Assembly (NCBI RefSeq): GCF_000336755.1
Contig: NZ_AOLK01000013.1
Span: 1-35,606, forward strand
Direction of reading: 5' to 3'
Origin: Haloferax elongans ATCC BAA-1513
GTDB lineage: Archaea > Halobacteriota > Halobacteria > Halobacteriales > Haloferacaceae
Length of the DNA stretch: 35,606 nt
Made by a program: the position numbers and the translations under genes. Below are positions 33,647 through 35,606 of the stretch, in pieces (position 1 is the first letter of the stretch; each line of letters begins with the position of its first letter). Under the pieces are notes generated by a model. That model worked only from the letters and a program-made list of their open reading frames with translations, was not told the DNA's origin and made no database searches.

Positions 33647-34147
33647 ATGTTAGCAACAGACACAACGTGGAGTAGTGAGCGCCCCCGTGGAGGCAGTGGG
33701 TCGGTCCGGGTCGAACTCTGGGTTCCGTGTGGCAAGCGGGGAGAGTTCGAGGCAGTCATCGACCGACTGGAGGACGCCGAACGACGTGGCGTGATAGATG
33801 GCTTCTCCGTCGAGGGGTGGGACCGGCACGTGGACCTGTCGGGTCAACTGTCTCCCCGCGAAAAGACGGTCAGAGAACGGCTGACGTCGTTTGCGCGGTG
33901 GGCCGTCCTCAACGGTGAACAGCTCCCGGGCTTGGGCGAGCCAGTCGTCAAGGGCGTCGGTCGAATGGGACCAGAACGACTGACGAGGCGCGCGCCGCGC
34001 GCCGTCCTCGCCGAGTACGAAGATGGCGTCCTCGCGCGCGTCACCGCGTGCGAAGAGTGTGTCGGCGCACTCCGAGACCGCGTGTGCGACCTCGACGACG
34101 AGTTCGACCGGACGCACCCCGTCGAACCAGTCACTGTCGAGTCGTAA
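33647..34147 (+). CDS. haloarchaeal HTH-like domain protein
   Basis: This 166-residue protein starts at the ATG at 33647 (MLATDTTWSSERP). The frame is open back to 33467, but that part overlaps the proS promoter region and is basic. The layout SVRVELWVPCGKRGEFEAVIDRLEDAERRGVIDGFSVEGW resembles the haloarchaeal HTH-domain group, with a ferredoxin-like beta-alpha-beta start and a winged helix, usually annotated only as HTH domain-containing. A C-terminal CEECVGALRDRVC could bind metal. GTTACATATCG at about 33605-33615 is a possible TATA region. Regulation by this protein is not established. Confidence 0.7.
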   Translation: MLATDTTWSSERPRGGSGSVRVELWVPCGKRGEFEAVIDRLEDAERRGVIDGFSVEGWDRHVDLSGQLSPREKTVRERLTSFARWAVLNGEQLPGLGEPVVKGVGRMGPERLTRRAPRAVLAEYEDGVLARVTACEECVGALRDRVCDLDDEFDRTHPVEPVTVES

Positions 34148-34206
34148 CCGGCTCGGGAGTTCGGTCTCAGTCTTCTCTCCGTCGTCCGAAGCTCGAATCT
34201 CTCTCC

Positions 34207-34686
34207 TTACAGTCGACTCTCGAATGGGCTGTCGCCTTCCTGCCACGACCACCCAGGGAGTTGCGTCTGAAATCCGGCCGCGAGTGCGGCGTCTAAGTCG
34301 TCTTCCCCAGCGACTCCGTCCGTGTGGACGGCGACATCTGCGAAGTGAAAGGTCGCCTCCGCGAGCAACCCGAGGGGGTCGCCGCCGGCGATAGTGGCCG
34401 CCAGTCGTCGGCCGAGAACCTCGTCGACGACGAACCCGGGGTAATCGTCTTCTACATCGAGAGTCCGAAGGATGCGTACGTAGGCGGCGACGTTGACGGC
34501 TACGTCGCCGCGGGCGAACACGTCGTCGACGGCTGCGAGATACGCGGCTTCGTCGACGACACCGACGTCAGTGTCGAACAAATCGCCGAGTTTGTCGCGC
34601 GTCTCGTTGATGAGCGGAACGATGACGCCTGCTCGGTCACGCACCCACTGATGTTCGTCTGCGACGGCCGCTGGAGTGAGTTCCAT
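34207..34686 (-). CDS. conserved-looking acidic helical protein, unknown
   Basis: This 159-residue acidic protein has an ATG start at 34686 (MELTPAAVADEHQW). It is mostly helical, with AAYLAAVDDVFARGDVAVNVAAYVRIL and DEVLGRRLAATIAGGDPLGLLAEATFHFADVAV. It has no cysteine, signal peptide or membrane helix. The C-terminus (LPGWSWQEGDSPFESRL) is rich in aromatics. TATAAAAC on the minus strand at about 34727-34734 lies about 45 nt upstream, predicting a short leader. Composition and codon use match the core genome, so it is probably a real haloarchaeal gene. I do not recognise its family. It converges with the gene at 33647. Confidence 0.75.
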   Translation of the reverse strand: MELTPAAVADEHQWVRDRAGVIVPLINETRDKLGDLFDTDVGVVDEAAYLAAVDDVFARGDVAVNVAAYVRILRTLDVEDDYPGFVVDEVLGRRLAATIAGGDPLGLLAEATFHFADVAVHTDGVAGEDDLDAALAAGFQTQLPGWSWQEGDSPFESRL

Positions 34687-34735
34687 ATCCGCTGATTGGG
34701 GCCGATGTGCTTCGATTTTGCGAAGGGTTTTATAC

Positions 34736-34934
34736 TGACGATGTGGTAGGGTCGCATAAGCGGGTTTTCCCTGCCTCTTCCCGCAGTCGAGATACCACCG
34801 TATTCAGTTCACTATGCTCTCTCCGCAGTTGCCCGAGACTGGCACCACCACGTGTGGAGAGTCTCGCGGCCGCGCTCCTGAGGCAGCGGTTCCCGAAGTC
34901 CGCCGGCGCTGGACCGGGCGGATTGCTCGTAACT
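34736..34934. other. upstream region of the aCPSF1 gene
   Basis: No gene is supported in these about 200 bases. There is no clear TATA box at -26 of the ATG at 34935, so the transcript may start further upstream (CGCATAAGC near 34753) and carry a leader. Confidence 0.35.
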
Positions 34935-35584
34935 ATGAGCTCAGTAGATAAACAACTCGAAAATCTGAAAGCAGAGATTACGAACGAACTCCCACGCGAC
35001 ATTTCGGTTTCCGACGTGAAGTACGAGGGTCCTGAACTCGTCGTCTACACGCGTGACCCCAAGCGATTCGCCAAGAACGGTGATCTCATCCGAAAACTGG
35101 CGAGCAAACTCCGAAAACGCATCACGGTTCGCCCGGACCCCGACGTGTTGTCGGACCCGCGCGAGGCCGAACCCAAGATTCTCAACGTCATCCCCGAAGA
35201 AGCGGGCGTCACCGACCTCGACTTCCACGCTGACACGGGCGAAGTCGTCATCGAAGCCGAAAAGCCCGGGATGGTCATCGGCCGACACGGCTCGACGCTC
35301 CGAGAGATTACACAGCAAGTCGGCTGGACACCCGAAGTCGTCCGCACTCCTCCTATCGAATCTTCGACTGTCTCGAACGTCCGCAACTTCCTGAAACAAG
35401 AACGCGAAGACCGCCGCCGTATTCTCGAACGCACTGGACGACAGATTCACCGCGAGCAACTGTCGGACGACGAATGGGTGCGCATCACGACGCTCGGTTG
35501 CTGTCGTGAGGTCGGTCGCGCGTCGTTCATCGTCTCGACGCCCGAGACGCGAATTCTCGTCGACTGCGGTGACAAGCCCGGGTC
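34935..35584 (+). CDS. aCPSF1/FttA beta-CASP ribonuclease, 3'-truncated
   Basis: The N-terminal about 216 residues of the archaeal CPSF-like factor are present, starting at the ATG at 34935 (MSSVDKQLENLKAEI). aCPSF1 (FttA) cleaves nascent RNA and drives transcription termination in archaea. The visible part holds the two KH-type RNA-binding domains. The second is marked by EKPGMVIGRHGSTLREI (GxxG loop) and ends near ILERTGRQIHREQ. It is followed by the first strands of the metallo-beta-lactamase domain (VRITTLGCCREVGRASFIV, ILVDCG). The catalytic HxHxDH motif and the rest of the gene lie beyond the contig end. The last six in-frame codons are adapter. Confidence 0.93.
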
Positions 35585-35606
35585 CTGTCTCTTATACACA
35601 TCTCTG
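35585..35606. other. Tn5/Nextera mosaic-end adapter remnant (artefact)
   Basis: 35585-35603 is CTGTCTCTTATACACATCT, the reverse complement of the mosaic end seen at the left edge, followed by three further bases. Native sequence ends at about 35584. Confidence 0.95.

Overview
The window is a GC-rich haloarchaeal chromosome segment. The proteins are strongly acidic, several genes have AT-rich TATA elements about 26-30 nt before the start codon (leaderless transcription), and the gene content is archaeal: Mre11-Rad50, intein-bearing PolB, aCPSF1, archaeal-type ProRS and SufCBD. From memory, the order mre11-rad50 / polB / sufCBD / ferritin-like / DtxR-type regulator is close to that of Haloferax, so a Haloferacaceae-like organism is inferred; this was not checked against any database. 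Both ends carry 19-bp Tn5/Nextera mosaic-end sequence (7-25 and 35585-35603). Native DNA therefore spans about 26-35584, and the first and last genes are cut.

Layout. (1) 26-5174: a truncated mre11 overlaps rad50, and a converging three-gene minus-strand set includes a two-TM protein with tandem RWGDPE heptads. (2) 5305-9321: polB1 interrupted by a 411-residue LAGLIDADG intein. (3) 9540-14191: sufC-sufB-sufD, then a ferritin-like gene and a DtxR-type metalloregulator, reading as an iron and Fe-S module. (4) 14230-16277: thrS, with a leader that can fold and holds an 11-codon upstream ORF. (5) 16305-18902 (minus): a sulfur-handling operon dsrE-tusA-SQR-like-DUF1641. (6) 19183-22275: tRNA-Gln(UUG) followed by an AT-rich accessory patch. 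The patch holds a tRNA-3'-end duplication that folds like a miniature tRNA, decayed gene pieces, and a frameshifted Tat-exported cysteine-rich precursor resembling halocin C8 precursors. A small two-TM protein is divergent from it. (7) 22276-27230: FkbM methyltransferase, DUF3179 protein, AlaX editing protein, HD hydrolase, NAD-dependent epimerase and a MazG-like pyrophosphohydrolase. (8) 27287-33467 (minus): the large subunit of glutamate synthase and proS. (9) 33647-35584: an HTH-like haloarchaeal protein, an unrecognised protein, and the 5' part of the aCPSF1/FttA ribonuclease gene.

Most of the window is housekeeping DNA. The part most likely to hold undescribed biology is 19.2-22.2 kb, downstream of tRNA-Gln: a probable integration scar carrying a candidate halocin-like system whose precursor frame is broken at an A7 run. 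Secondary points of interest are the structured thrS leader, the start-codon hairpin of the HD gene, and the intein ending in Gly-Gln.
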